Notes: generated by a model not told the origin, from the sequence alone. A DNA stretch of 11,810 nucleotides from Halococcaceae archaeon (GCA_007129135.1 SKWB01000281.1:1-11810); one strand, 5' to 3'. Positions 1 through 7,569 are shown, counted from the first letter of the stretch. Numbers and translations: made by a program.

Positions 1-444
1 GACGATGACGACGAGGACGGAACCGAGGTGGGCGACGAGGCCCCCGAGGTCGAACTCGAGACGCCCGACGGCGAGACGGTCACGATCGGACCGATCGAGG
101 AGCCGACGGTCGTCCTGCTCGTCGACATCCACTCGGAGTACGCGAAGGAGCAGTCGCGGACCCTCGTCGACCTCCACGCGGAGTACGGCGAGAACGCGCA
201 CCTGGTGACGCTCAACACGAACCTCGACGCCTCGATGGACGACCTCCGGGCGTTCGCCGACGAGTACGGCGGCGACTGGGACCACGCGATGTGCGACGAG
301 GAGACGTTAGAGACCTACCGCCCGCACGCGACGGTGACGCTCTGTGTCTACGACGAGGACGGCACGCTCGTCTTCAGACACGACGGCGAGATCACCTACG
401 AGGCGGTCGAGGCGGCCGTCGACGGCTATCTCGGCGGCGACTGA
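1..444 (+). CDS. Thioredoxin-fold (TlpA/redoxin-like) protein lacking CxxC, 5' end outside window
   Basis: The reading frame is open from base 1, so this is the C-terminal 147 residues of a longer protein; a GTG at 28 could serve as a start but the frame continues upstream as an acidic DDDDEDG stretch. That stretch looks like the linker that often follows a lipobox in exported haloarchaeal proteins, although no signal peptide can be seen here. The rest matches the TlpA/redoxin layout: an APEVELETPDG entry strand, a hydrophobic strand TVVLLVDI (36-43), a helix, the strand HLVTLNTN, and a closing GTLVFRHDGEI hairpin. Where a redox-active member has WCxxC, this one reads IHSEYAKEQ (43-51), so it has no redox cysteine pair; its only cysteines are C98 and C115. 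It probably binds a partner or acts structurally rather than as a thiol oxidoreductase. The fold assignment is fairly sure and the function is unknown. Confidence 0.7.
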   Translation, partial: DDDDEDGTEVGDEAPEVELETPDGETVTIGPIEEPTVVLLVDIHSEYAKEQSRTLVDLHAEYGENAHLVTLNTNLDASMDDLRAFADEYGGDWDHAMCDEETLETYRPHATVTLCVYDEDGTLVFRHDGEITYEAVEAAVDGYLGGD

Positions 445-474
445 ACCGCTCCCGCCCTCGGGCGCGAAGCGTTG

Positions 475-482
475 TTCTTAAG
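475..482 (+). promoter_or_regulatory. TATA-like box of the FKBP gene
   Basis: TTCTTAAG is centred about 28 bases before the ATG at 507. This is the expected archaeal TATA spacing for a leaderless transcript, and no Shine-Dalgarno sequence precedes the ATG. Confidence 0.5.
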
Positions 483-506
483 GCACGAACGAATCTCGGT
501 GAGTGT

Positions 507-1541
507 ATGAGCAACGACGATGAGGCCGCGGTAGCAGACGCGGACGAGGAGTTCGACGCCGAGACCACCGAGGACGCGGAGGCGGCCGAGGAGGACGCCG
601 ACGAGAGCGACGAGGAAGAGGCCGAGGCGAGCGGCCTGCAGGACGGCGAGTTCGTCCGGATCGCCTACACGGCACGAACGGTCGAGAACGACACGCTCGT
701 CGACACGACCGACCTCGAGGTCGCCGAAGAGGAGGGCGTCGACACCGAGAACCGAACGATCGAGCCACGCGTGATCACGCTCGGCGCTGGCCACCTCTTC
801 CCCTCCGTCGAGTCCGACCTCGTCGGCAAGGAGGTCGGCGACTCGGGAGCGGTGACGGTGCCCGCGACCGAGGCGTTCGGCGAGTTCGACCCGGACGACG
901 TCAAGACCGTGAGCGTCGAGAAGCTCCCCGAGGACGACCGGTATCCCGGCGCACACGTCGACATCGACGGCCGGCACGGCCACGTCGAGACGATCATCGG
1001 CGGTCGCGCACGCGTCGACTTCAACCACCCGCTCGCCGGCGAGTCGATCGAGTACGAGTACGAGATCGTCGGCGACGTCGAGGACCGCGTCGAGCGCGCC
1101 GAGGGGATGCTCTCGATGTACGTCGACGCCGACCTCGAGATGTGGATCGAGACGCAGGAAGAAGAGGAGGAGGTCGAGGTCGACCCCGAGGACGAGGGCG
1201 AGGAGCCCGAGACCGAAACGGAGACCGTCGAGTACGAGACGCTCGTCATCGAGTCCTCGCCGCAGCTCGCGATGAACCAGCAGTGGCTCTTCCAGAAACA
1301 GCAGATCGCACAGGAGCTGATGGAGCGACTCGACCTCGACCGCGTCGTCGTCCAGGAGACGTTCGAGGGGATGGGTGGTATGGGCGGTCTCGGCGGTATG
1401 GGTGGCCTCGGCGACATCGAGGCGGCGCTCGACGACGTGGACGTCGACGCCGACGAGATCTTAGAGGAGATCGAAGGCGAGGGCGACCTCGATCTCGACG
1501 ACGAGATCGAGGCCGGCGAGGCGGACGACGCCGAGGAGTGA
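507..1541 (+). CDS. FKBP-type peptidyl-prolyl cis-trans isomerase (long SlyD-like archaeal type)
   Basis: A 344-residue protein that should catalyse cis-trans isomerisation of prolyl peptide bonds and act as a cytoplasmic folding helper. Residues 1-42 are an acidic, disordered-looking extension. The FKBP core runs from about 45 to 190: RIAYTAR (51-57), ITLGAGHLFPSVE (90-102), AFGEFDPDD (123-131), an insert-in-flap segment with GRHGHVETI (155-163), and the family hallmark DFNHPLAG (171-178). Residues 190-260 form a second alpha/beta region split by an acidic spacer (216-240), followed by a helical part (MNQQWLFQKQQIAQELMERL). A Gly/Met stretch lies at 288-302 and the tail is acidic. This length is typical of the larger haloarchaeal FKBPs, whose C-terminal domain is uncharacterised. 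The ATG at 507 is chosen over upstream in-frame codons because a TATA box sits at the right distance and the protein then begins MSNDDE. It stands alone, 62 bases after the previous gene. Confidence 0.93.
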   Translation: MSNDDEAAVADADEEFDAETTEDAEAAEEDADESDEEEAEASGLQDGEFVRIAYTARTVENDTLVDTTDLEVAEEEGVDTENRTIEPRVITLGAGHLFPSVESDLVGKEVGDSGAVTVPATEAFGEFDPDDVKTVSVEKLPEDDRYPGAHVDIDGRHGHVETIIGGRARVDFNHPLAGESIEYEYEIVGDVEDRVERAEGMLSMYVDADLEMWIETQEEEEEVEVDPEDEGEEPETETETVEYETLVIESSPQLAMNQQWLFQKQQIAQELMERLDLDRVVVQETFEGMGGMGGLGGMGGLGDIEAALDDVDVDADEILEEIEGEGDLDLDDEIEAGEADDAEE

Positions 1542-1596
1542 GCGGTCACCGGCGGGCTGACCCCGGTCCTCACCGTCTCGGTCCCTGGGACGAACG

Positions 1597-2766
1597 GTGA
1601 CGGCTTACAAGCGCGTCGTCCTGGCGCTCTGTACGCTCGCGTTCTTCGCGACGATGGTCGCGCGGCTGGTGATCAGCCCGGTCGTTCCCGACATCGTCGC
1701 CGCGTTCGGCACCTCGAACGCGGCGGTGGGGCTGGCGCTCTCGGCGATGTGGGCGGCGTACGCGCTCTCGCAGTTCCCGAGCGGCGTTCTCGGCGACCGG
1801 TTCGGCGAGCGTCGCGTCATCCTCGCCGGGCTCGCGACGACGACGGTCACCGCGCTCGCACTCGCGCTCTCGCCCTCCTTTCCCGTCTTCGTGCTCTTCG
1901 CCGTCGCCCTGGGTGCGGGGGCGGGGCTGCACTACAGCGTCGCCGCGTCGCTGCTCACCAAGCAGTTCGACGCCGTGGGCAGGGCGATCGGCGTTCACGG
2001 CGCGGGCGCACCGCTCGCCGGACTCCTCGCGCCGATCGCGGCGGCGCTCGTGGGGGCGGCCTTCGGCTGGCGCTACGCGGTCGCGATCGGCGCTGTCGTC
2101 GCCTTCGCCGTCCTCGTCGCGTTCGCGCTCGCGATCCGGCCGACGCCGCCCAGCCGCCCGGACCGGTCGATCGCTTCCGGGCTCGACCCGCGGACGCTCC
2201 GTACGTACGCGACCGACCGCCGGGTCCGTTACACGACCGTGATCGCGATCTGCTGTGGCTTCTCCTGGCAGGCGACTGCCTCGTTCCTCCCCGCGTTTCT
2301 GGAGGCGAACCACGGACTCTCACGGACGGCCGCTGGCGTCGCCTTCTCGGGCTACTTCGTCGTCCAGGGGGTCGGACAACCGCTGCTGGGGCTGGTCACG
2401 GACCGCTTCGGCACGGATCGAGCGATCGCCGGCGCGGTCGCGATCGCCGCCTGTGGGTACGCCCTGTTGGTCACGACCTCCGGCCCGGTGGCGCTCTCCG
2501 TCTCGCTTCTCTTCGTCGGCGTCGGGATGAGCTGGACCGCGCCGGTCGAGTCCCGGTTCATGGCCTCCTTCTCGGACGCCGACCGTGGCTCGGCGTTCGG
2601 CCTCGTCAGGACGGTCTACAACCTCGTCGCCGCGAGCGGGAGCGTCGTGGTCGGGTCGCTCGCGGATCTCTTCGGCTGGGCGGCCGCCTTCGGGAGCCTC
2701 GCCGTCCTGCTCGGTGCGCTGCTCGCGCTCGTCGTCTCCAACCGGCTGTTCGGTCTCGGGCTCTGA
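1597..2766 (+). CDS. MFS transporter
   Basis: A 389-residue integral membrane protein with about 12 hydrophobic helices, of the major facilitator superfamily. The first helix starts near residue 6. The signature motif A loop between helices 2 and 3 is GVLGDRFGERR (63-73), and its half-repeat GLVTDRFGTDR (265-275) marks the second six-helix bundle. The central loop (about 181-210) is Arg/Pro rich and cytoplasmic. The substrate cannot be read from the sequence; the general appearance fits proton-coupled export or organic solute uptake. The GTG at 1597 is the likely start because it leaves a short cytoplasmic MTAYKR before the first helix. The gene lies 55 bases after the FKBP gene without a clear promoter of its own, so read-through from the FKBP gene is possible. 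Its stop abuts the stop of the convergent gene. Confidence 0.88.
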   Translation: MTAYKRVVLALCTLAFFATMVARLVISPVVPDIVAAFGTSNAAVGLALSAMWAAYALSQFPSGVLGDRFGERRVILAGLATTTVTALALALSPSFPVFVLFAVALGAGAGLHYSVAASLLTKQFDAVGRAIGVHGAGAPLAGLLAPIAAALVGAAFGWRYAVAIGAVVAFAVLVAFALAIRPTPPSRPDRSIASGLDPRTLRTYATDRRVRYTTVIAICCGFSWQATASFLPAFLEANHGLSRTAAGVAFSGYFVVQGVGQPLLGLVTDRFGTDRAIAGAVAIAACGYALLVTTSGPVALSVSLLFVGVGMSWTAPVESRFMASFSDADRGSAFGLVRTVYNLVAASGSVVVGSLADLFGWAAAFGSLAVLLGALLALVVSNRLFGLGL

Positions 2767-3396
2767 TCAGGCGATGTCCCTGCTCGTGTCGATCTCGACG
2801 CGCTCTTCCAGGCTGAGTTTGATCGTCTCGTCGAGTGCGCTCGCACCCCTGAACTTCGGGACGGCGAGTCGGTTCTCGATCGCGTCGCCGCTCACTCGCG
2901 TCTCGAGTTCGAAGACCGCGTCCGCCATGTAGGTCGTCACGTCGCGGTTGTCGGGGACCGCCCGCCCGTCGAGCCCGTGGAGGAACGCGAGGCTCCCGGT
3001 GTTCACCATCGCGGTCTGGAGCGTGTTCATGAAGTGCTGGTAGCGCGCGACCCCCTCCCGTTCGAGGACGTCGACCGGGTCGACGATCAGGTTCGAGCCC
3101 TCCGGCAGCGCGCGGATGAGGCGGTTGACGTGATCGAGCGGCGCGTCGGCGTCGATCCGCCGCACGGTCGCGTCGCCCGTCCGTGCGCGCGTTCGGCGGA
3201 TCGCGTCCTGGACCGCCTCCGCCGACCGCTGTGTGCTGAGGTAGAGCGTCACCCGCGAGGCGGTGAGTTCGTAGAGCAGGAGTTCGGACTGGCTCGCCGG
3301 CGGGGCGGTGATCGCAACGACGCTGCCCGCGGGGATGCCACCGCTCAGCTTGCGGTCGAGCACCTCGATCCCCGTCGGGAGCACTCGCGGACTCAC
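2767..3396 (-). CDS. RecA/KaiC-superfamily (RAD55-like) protein without Walker A
   Basis: A 209-residue protein starting at GTG 3396; an in-frame TGA four codons upstream rules out a longer start. The opening LPTGIEVLDRKLSGGIPAGSVV (6-27) is the classic KaiC/RadB/RAD55 entry, where a GG-x-P-x-G turn leads into the P-loop strand. The P-loop position then reads APPASQSE (31-38) instead of GxxxxGK[ST], so normal ATP binding is unlikely. A Walker B-like strand SNLIVDPVDVL (101-111) remains. Similar degenerate proteins are common in haloarchaea, where they are named RAD55-family ATPase or HTR-like, and none has a function that I know of. It is transcribed divergently from pyrB, with a TATA box giving a leaderless message. 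It may be a signalling or scaffold protein, but that is inference. Confidence 0.8.
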   Translation of the reverse strand: MSPRVLPTGIEVLDRKLSGGIPAGSVVAITAPPASQSELLLYELTASRVTLYLSTQRSAEAVQDAIRRTRARTGDATVRRIDADAPLDHVNRLIRALPEGSNLIVDPVDVLEREGVARYQHFMNTLQTAMVNTGSLAFLHGLDGRAVPDNRDVTTYMADAVFELETRVSGDAIENRLAVPKFRGASALDETIKLSLEERVEIDTSRDIA

Positions 3397-3418
3397 TCTT
3401 TCGTATCACTCTTCCGTA

Positions 3419-3426
3419 TATGTTAA
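3419..3426 (-). promoter_or_regulatory. TATA box for the RAD55-like gene
   Basis: On the minus strand the sequence reads TTAACATA, centred about 26 bases before the GTG at 3396. This predicts a leaderless transcript. It lies in the 142-base divergent region shared with pyrB. Confidence 0.6.
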
Positions 3427-3506
3427 GCGTTTCGTCGGTTCGCGTCCGTTGGTGAGAGCCTACACCGTGGATGGCAGGGCGATCGGCACCGGCGGGCGGA
3501 CCGCTG

Positions 3507-3514
3507 GGTTTTAG
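3507..3514 (+). promoter_or_regulatory. TATA-like box for pyrBI
   Basis: GGTTTTAG is centred about 28 bases before the pyrB ATG. The stretch between it and the ATG is pyrimidine-rich (CTCCCCCTACCTCTCTCT) and has no Shine-Dalgarno sequence, which fits leaderless initiation of the pyrB-pyrI message. Confidence 0.55.
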
Positions 3515-3538
3515 TCTCCCCCTACCTCTCTCTCCCCA

Positions 3539-4444
3539 ATGCAGCACGACCACGTGCTCAGTACCAAACAGTTCTCTCGGGGGGAGATCGAGGCGCTCTT
3601 GGACAGGGCCGCCGAGATCGACGCCGACCCGGGAGCGGTCGCCGACCGTCACGCGGGGACGCTCCTCGGCCTGCTCTTCTTCGAGCCGAGCACGCGGACG
3701 AAGATGAGCTTCGAGGCCGCGATCAAACGCCTCGGTGGGAACGTCGTCGACATGGGGCCGGTCGGCGCGTCGAGCGTGGAGAAGGGCGAGACGCTCGCGG
3801 ACACCGTCCGTGTGGTCGAGGGCTACGCCGACGCGCTCGTGCTCAGACACCCCTCGGAGGGCGCGGCACGGATGGCGAGCGAGTTCGTCTCCGTCCCGGT
3901 GGTGAACGCGGGCGACGGCGCGGGCCAGCACCCGACACAGACGCTGCTCGACCTCTACACGATCCGCGAACGCGTGGGGCTGACCGACATCACGATCGGG
4001 ATCATGGGCGATCTGAAGTACGGCCGGACGGTCCACTCGCTGGCCGAGGCGCTCACGCGGTTCGACGTCTCCCAGCACTTCATCAGCCCGGAGAGCCTCT
4101 CGCTGCCGGCGAACGTGCGCTACGACCTCCACGAGTCGGGAGCACGGGTCAGAGAGCACACCGATCTCGAGCCGGTGTTGCCGGAACTCGACGTGCTCTA
4201 CGTCACCCGGATCCAGCGCGAGCGCTTCCCCGACGAGAACGAGTACCGCGCGGTCGCCGGCGAGTTCGGGATAGGGAGGAAGACGCTCTCGGTGGCGGAC
4301 GACGACCTCGCGATCATGCACCCCCTTCCGAGAGTCGACGAGGTGGCCCCGCAGATCGACTCGACGTCCCACGCGCAGTACTTCGAACAGGCACACAACG
4401 GCGTTCCGGTGCGGATGGCGCTACTCGACACGCTCCTCTCATGA
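3539..4444 (+). CDS. pyrB: Aspartate carbamoyltransferase, catalytic subunit
   Basis: A 301-residue enzyme that joins carbamoyl phosphate and L-aspartate to give N-carbamoyl-L-aspartate, the committed step of pyrimidine biosynthesis in the cytoplasm. The phosphate-binding motif is FEPSTRT (48-54). The 80s loop [10 protein letters not shown] (77-86) carries the lysine that a neighbouring subunit contributes to the active site. LRHP (102-105), [12 protein letters not shown] (129-140), the [12 protein letters not shown] segment (157-168), RIQRERF (224-230) for aspartate binding, and HPLPR (261-265) are all present. Length and motifs match the roughly 300-residue ATCase family and rule out ornithine carbamoyltransferase. 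Its stop overlaps the start of pyrI as ATGA, so the two subunits are translationally coupled and should form the regulated holoenzyme. Confidence 0.98.
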   Translation: MQHDHVLSTKQFSRGEIEALLDRAAEIDADPGAVADRHAGTLLGLLFFEPSTRTKMSFEAAIKRLGGNVVDMGPVGASSVEKGETLADTVRVVEGYADALVLRHPSEGAARMASEFVSVPVVNAGDGAGQHPTQTLLDLYTIRERVGLTDITIGIMGDLKYGRTVHSLAEALTRFDVSQHFISPESLSLPANVRYDLHESGARVREHTDLEPVLPELDVLYVTRIQRERFPDENEYRAVAGEFGIGRKTLSVADDDLAIMHPLPRVDEVAPQIDSTSHAQYFEQAHNGVPVRMALLDTLLS

Positions 4445-4908
4445 GTCAGGACGACCACCAGCTACGGGTCAGCAAGATCAGGGACGGCACCGTCATCGAC
4501 CACGTCACCGCGGGCCACGCGCTCACCGTGCTCGCGATCCTCGGCATCGACGGCTCCGGCGAGGAGACGGTGAGCGTCGCGATGAACGTCCCCTCGGGCG
4601 AGACCGGTCACAAGGACATCGTGAAGGTCGAGGGCCGAGAGCTGAGTCAGGACGAAGTCGACGTGCTCTCGCTGATCGCCCCCGCCGCGACGATCAACAT
4701 CGTCCGCGAGTACGAGGTGGTCGAAAAGAGCCGCGTCGACAGGCCGACAGCGGTCGTCGGCGTGCTCTCGTGTCCGAACGCGAACTGCATCAGCGCGGCT
4801 CGAGAGCCGATCGAGTCGCGGTTTTCGGTCCTCGCCGACGGCGTTCGCTGTGCGTACTGCGAGACGATCCTCAGGGAGGACCTGGCCGACCACATCGACG
4901 TCGGGTAA
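4441..4908 (+). CDS. pyrI: Aspartate carbamoyltransferase, regulatory subunit
   Basis: A 155-residue subunit that carries no catalysis but binds nucleotide effectors and holds the catalytic trimers together. The N-terminal allosteric domain includes the conserved [13 protein letters not shown] segment (16-28) and [12 protein letters not shown] (57-68), whose lysines contact nucleotide in studied homologues. The C-terminal zinc domain supplies four cysteines, C111 and C116 (CPNANC) and C137 and C140 (CAYC), the expected ligands at the interface with PyrB. The start ATG overlaps the pyrB stop by four bases and no Shine-Dalgarno sequence precedes it, so expression depends on termination-reinitiation after pyrB. 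CTP inhibition is expected from the family but not proven here. Confidence 0.97.
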   Translation: MSQDDHQLRVSKIRDGTVIDHVTAGHALTVLAILGIDGSGEETVSVAMNVPSGETGHKDIVKVEGRELSQDEVDVLSLIAPAATINIVREYEVVEKSRVDRPTAVVGVLSCPNANCISAAREPIESRFSVLADGVRCAYCETILREDLADHIDVG

Positions 4909-4915
4909 GGGATGA

Positions 4916-4923
4916 CGTTTTGA
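4916..4923 (+). promoter_or_regulatory. TATA-like box for the HtrA-type protease gene
   Basis: CGTTTTGA is centred about 26 bases before the ATG at 4946, giving a separate leaderless promoter in the short gap after pyrI. It is a weak match to the consensus and is supported mainly by spacing. Confidence 0.4.
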
Positions 4924-4945
4924 GCCTCCGGGCCCGCTAGATCCC

Positions 4946-6106
4946 ATGGAGCGACGCCCTCCGAGCCGACGGGGCTTCCTCGCGCTCGCTGCCGGCCTCA
5001 CGGCAGCGAGCGCGGGCTGTTCGACGTTCGTCGAGGGATCGAGCGACGAGAGCGACGGGGACGAGGAGACGCCCGAGGAGGTCGACGGCGCGACCGACGC
5101 GGGCGGTTCGTCCGAGGGCGGGAGCGAGGCGGGGGACGGCCGGTACCAGGGGCTCTACGAGGCGACCGTCGGCTCGGTCGTCTCGATTCTGACCGACGGC
5201 GGGGAGATGGGGCAGGGTGGACAGGGATCGGGGTTCGTCGTCGACGGGCTGCTCGTCACGAACGACCACGTCGTCCCCGACGTCGAGGAGGTCGAGGTCC
5301 GCTTCGCCGAGGGCGAGTGGACGACCGCAACCGTGCTCGGTGGCGACGCCGGTAGCGACCTCGCGGTCTGTGAGCCCGAAGAGCTCCCGGGGTACGCCGA
5401 CTCGCTCTCGTTCGCCGAGGAGCCGAGGCCGGTCGGCACCGAGGTGGCGGCGATCGGCAACCCGTTCGGCCTGCAGGGCAGCCTCTCGACGGGCGTCGTG
5501 AGCGGCGTCGAACGCTCGTTACCCGCGCCGACGGGCTTTCCGATCCCCGACGCGGTCCAGACGACAGCCCCGTTGAACCCCGGCAACAGCGGCGGACCGC
5601 TCGTCGATCTCGACGGTGAGGTCGTCGGCGTGATCTCGGCGGGCGGCGGCGACGCGATCGGCTTCGCGATCTCCGCGGCGCTCTCGCGTCGCGTGGTCCC
5701 CGCGCTCGTCGAGGACGGCGAGTACGAGCACCCCTACCTGGGGATCGAGATGACGGCGGTCACCCCGACGCTCGCGACGGCGAACGAACTCGGGGAGCCG
5801 ATCGGCGTCTACGTCGACGGCACGGTCGACGGCTCGCCCGCCGACGGCGTCATCTCCGGCAGCGGCGACACGACGACGGTCGACGGCGCGTCGGTACCGG
5901 TCGGCGGCGACGTGATCGTCGGAATCGACGGCGAGGCGATTCAGGATACGGCGTCGCTCTCTCGGTACCTCGCGATCGAGACGAGCCCGGGCGAGGAGAT
6001 CGACGTCGAGCTACGCAGAGACGGGGCAGAGGAGTCGGTCTCCGTGACGCTCGACGCCCGACCCGAACCCGATCAACCGGAGGAGCCGATCGAGCCACCG
6101 GGGTAA
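4946..6106 (+). CDS. HtrA/DegP-type serine protease, Tat lipoprotein
   Basis: A 386-residue trypsin-like protease with one PDZ domain, probably a cell-surface quality-control enzyme. The N-terminus has a twin-arginine motif SRRGFLALAAG (7-17) and a lipobox ending SAGC (C25), so it should be exported folded through Tat and anchored outside by lipid. An acidic Gly/Ser linker (31-65) follows. The catalytic triad is His108 (TNDHVV), Asp138 (GSDLAV) and Ser215 (NPGNSGGPL), with AAIGNPFGLQGSLSTG (168-183) characteristic of HtrA. A PDZ domain follows from about 263 (YLGIEM) to 372, including the G-x-V-I-V-G-I-D-G turn, and the tail is Pro/Glu-rich. Catalytic residues are complete, so it should be active. 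It is unrelated in function to pyrBI and has its own promoter-like box. Confidence 0.95.
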   Translation: MERRPPSRRGFLALAAGLTAASAGCSTFVEGSSDESDGDEETPEEVDGATDAGGSSEGGSEAGDGRYQGLYEATVGSVVSILTDGGEMGQGGQGSGFVVDGLLVTNDHVVPDVEEVEVRFAEGEWTTATVLGGDAGSDLAVCEPEELPGYADSLSFAEEPRPVGTEVAAIGNPFGLQGSLSTGVVSGVERSLPAPTGFPIPDAVQTTAPLNPGNSGGPLVDLDGEVVGVISAGGGDAIGFAISAALSRRVVPALVEDGEYEHPYLGIEMTAVTPTLATANELGEPIGVYVDGTVDGSPADGVISGSGDTTTVDGASVPVGGDVIVGIDGEAIQDTASLSRYLAIETSPGEEIDVELRRDGAEESVSVTLDARPEPDQPEEPIEPPG

Positions 6107-6131
6107 TAACTCGATACTACTACCACCGAAT

Positions 6132-6139
6132 ACCTTTTC
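6132..6139 (+). promoter_or_regulatory. Promoter-like T-rich box for the TenA operon
   Basis: ACCTTTTC, preceded by GAAT, is centred about 29 bases before the ATG at 6165. It is the best TATA candidate in the 58-base gap. I see no riboswitch: a TPP riboswitch would not fit in this gap. Confidence 0.35.
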
Positions 6140-6164
6140 TCGCTCCTCCACGAGCCTTCGCTCG

Positions 6165-6830
6165 ATGGCGTTCACCGAGGAGCTACGGGGGGAGGCCGAC
6201 GCGATCTGGGAGGCGATCTACGAGCACCCGATGGTACGGGGCATCGGGGACGGAACGCTCGACGAGGAGCCGTTCAGGTACTGGGTTCGCCAGGACTACG
6301 TCTACCTGATCGAGTACGCGCGGGCGTTCGCCTACACCGCCGCGAGCGCCCGATCGCTCTCGCGGATGGGGACGTTCGCGACGCTGTTGGAGGAGACGAT
6401 CACCACCGAGATGGATCTGCATCGGTCGTACGCCGCGGAGCTCGGGATCTCGGAGGACGAGTTGGAGGCGACCGTACCCTCGCCGACGACCCGGGCGTAC
6501 ACCGACTTCCTGGTTCGAACCGCCGTGGACGGAACCTTCGGCGACAGCGTCGCGGCGATCCTGCCCTGTATGTGGGGGTTCAACGACACCGGGAGACGGC
6601 TCGCGGAGGACGGCCTGCCCGACCACGAGGGCTACGCCGCCTGGATCGAGATGTACTCCGGAGCGGAGTTCACCGACCTGGCCACCTGGTGTCGGGAGCT
6701 GATGGACGAGGTTGCCGCGGAGTCGACGGCGGCGGATCGGGACCGGTATCGCGACCTGTTTCTCACCTCCGCGCGCTACGAGTACCGGTTCTGGGACGCC
6801 GCCTGGCGGGAGGAGGGGTGGTCGGTGTGA
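6165..6830 (+). CDS. tenA: TenA-family protein with active-site Cys (aminopyrimidine aminohydrolase, TenA_C type)
   Basis: A 221-residue all-helical protein of the TenA/thiaminase II family. Characterised members hydrolyse 4-amino-5-aminomethyl-2-methylpyrimidine to HMP, salvaging the pyrimidine half of degraded thiamine; some also cleave thiamine. The residues known to matter are in place: Asp44 in WVRQDYVYL, Tyr112 in AYTDFL, the nucleophile Cys135 in ILPCMWGF, Tyr164 in WIEMYSG, and Glu206 in ARYEYRFW. Length is normal for the family. It is the first gene of a two-gene unit: its stop lies inside the GTGA that starts the second TenA gene. The ATG at 6165 leaves a natural MAFTEELR start. The exact substrate in haloarchaea is inferred from the family. 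Confidence 0.92.
   Translation: MAFTEELRGEADAIWEAIYEHPMVRGIGDGTLDEEPFRYWVRQDYVYLIEYARAFAYTAASARSLSRMGTFATLLEETITTEMDLHRSYAAELGISEDELEATVPSPTTRAYTDFLVRTAVDGTFGDSVAAILPCMWGFNDTGRRLAEDGLPDHEGYAAWIEMYSGAEFTDLATWCRELMDEVAAESTAADRDRYRDLFLTSARYEYRFWDAAWREEGWSV
6811..6818 (+). promoter_or_regulatory. Shine-Dalgarno sequence for the second TenA gene
   Basis: AGGAGGGG lies eight bases before the GTG at 6827, inside the end of the first TenA gene. It is one of the few strong ribosome binding sites in the window and supports GTG 6827 as the start of an internal operon gene. Confidence 0.65.
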
Positions 6831-7513
6831 GGACGGAGAGCTACGCCGCGTACGCCGCCGGGTGCGAAAAAGCCCGGTTCACCGAGTGGCTCAGAGAGCG
6901 ATCGGAGCCGGCGTGGACCGAGGCCGTCGACCACCGCTTCACCCGAGAGCTCGGCGAGGGGACGATCGACGACGAGGTCTTCGCCAGGTACCTGGTACAG
7001 GACTACGCGTTCGTCGACACCCTGGTGTCGCTCGTCGGCTACGGCGTGGGTGACGCGCCGACGATGGCCGAGAAACGCCGCCTCGTCGAGTTCCTCGACG
7101 CGATCACCGACGACGAGGACGACTACTTCCAGCGGTCGTTCGACGCGCTCGCCGTCCCGGAGACGGAGCGGGACGACCCCGAGATGCACACGGTGACCGC
7201 TGGATTCAGGGAGCTGCTCCTGCGGGCCGCGCGCGAGGGTGGCTACGCCGAGACGCTCGCGGTGCTCGTCCCGGTCGAGTGGGTCTACCTGGAGTGGGCG
7301 ACGGCGGTCGAGGAGTACCCCGAGCCCTTCTACCTCGCGGAGTGGATCGAACTCCACGACAACCCGGGGTTCGAGGCGGTCGTCGCCTGGCTGCGCGACC
7401 AGCTCGACGCGGAGGGACCGACGCTCTCACCCCGGCGGCAGGAACGTGTCGCGGGGCTGTTCACCCGGGCGGTGGACTACGAGGTGGCCTTCTTCGAGAT
7501 GGTCTACGAGTAG
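6827..7513 (+). CDS. TenA-family protein without the active-site Cys (TenA_E type)
   Basis: A 228-residue paralogue of the preceding protein. Shared landmarks are YLVQDYAFVDTL (55-66, Asp59 matching Asp44 of the first copy), an AEWIELHDNPGF segment (171-182) and the C-terminal AVDYEVAFFEM (215-225, Glu219). The nucleophile loop reads LVPVEWVYLEW (147-157), so the cysteine is replaced and a glutamate, Glu151, sits one position on. This is the pattern of the TenA_E class, whose plant members deformylate and deaminate formylaminopyrimidine. The two copies could therefore divide consecutive steps of thiamine-pyrimidine salvage or form a mixed oligomer; that is inference. The GTG at 6827 is chosen for its Shine-Dalgarno sequence and the four-base overlap; an upstream in-frame extension would lie inside the first gene. 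Confidence 0.85.
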   Translation: MRTESYAAYAAGCEKARFTEWLRERSEPAWTEAVDHRFTRELGEGTIDDEVFARYLVQDYAFVDTLVSLVGYGVGDAPTMAEKRRLVEFLDAITDDEDDYFQRSFDALAVPETERDDPEMHTVTAGFRELLLRAAREGGYAETLAVLVPVEWVYLEWATAVEEYPEPFYLAEWIELHDNPGFEAVVAWLRDQLDAEGPTLSPRRQERVAGLFTRAVDYEVAFFEMVYE

Positions 7514-7540
7514 CGGTCGTTGACGCCGACGATACCAACC

Positions 7541-7548
7541 GGTTTAGG
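7541..7548 (+). promoter_or_regulatory. TATA-like box for the CHCxxC TIM-barrel-like gene
   Basis: GGTTTAGG is centred about 25 bases before the ATG at 7570, which fits a leaderless transcript separate from the tenA pair. Confidence 0.5.
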
Positions 7549-7569
7549 CCCTGCCGGCGAACGAACGGT

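Noticed and set aside
426..1573. Minus-strand open frames of 200 and 302 codons opposite the FKBP gene.
   Set aside because: They mirror the acidic codon pattern of the FKBP gene (giving Ser- or Arg/Val-rich strings) and show no motif.
2606..4396. A 596-codon open frame on the minus strand across the transporter end, the RAD55-like gene and pyrB.
   Set aside because: It is antisense to or out of frame with clearly recognisable proteins, is Arg-rich with no known domain, and is typical of random open frames in very GC-rich DNA.
6107..6164. Possible TPP riboswitch before tenA.
   Set aside because: The gap is only 58 bases and holds a promoter-like box; it is too short for the riboswitch and shows none of its core strings.
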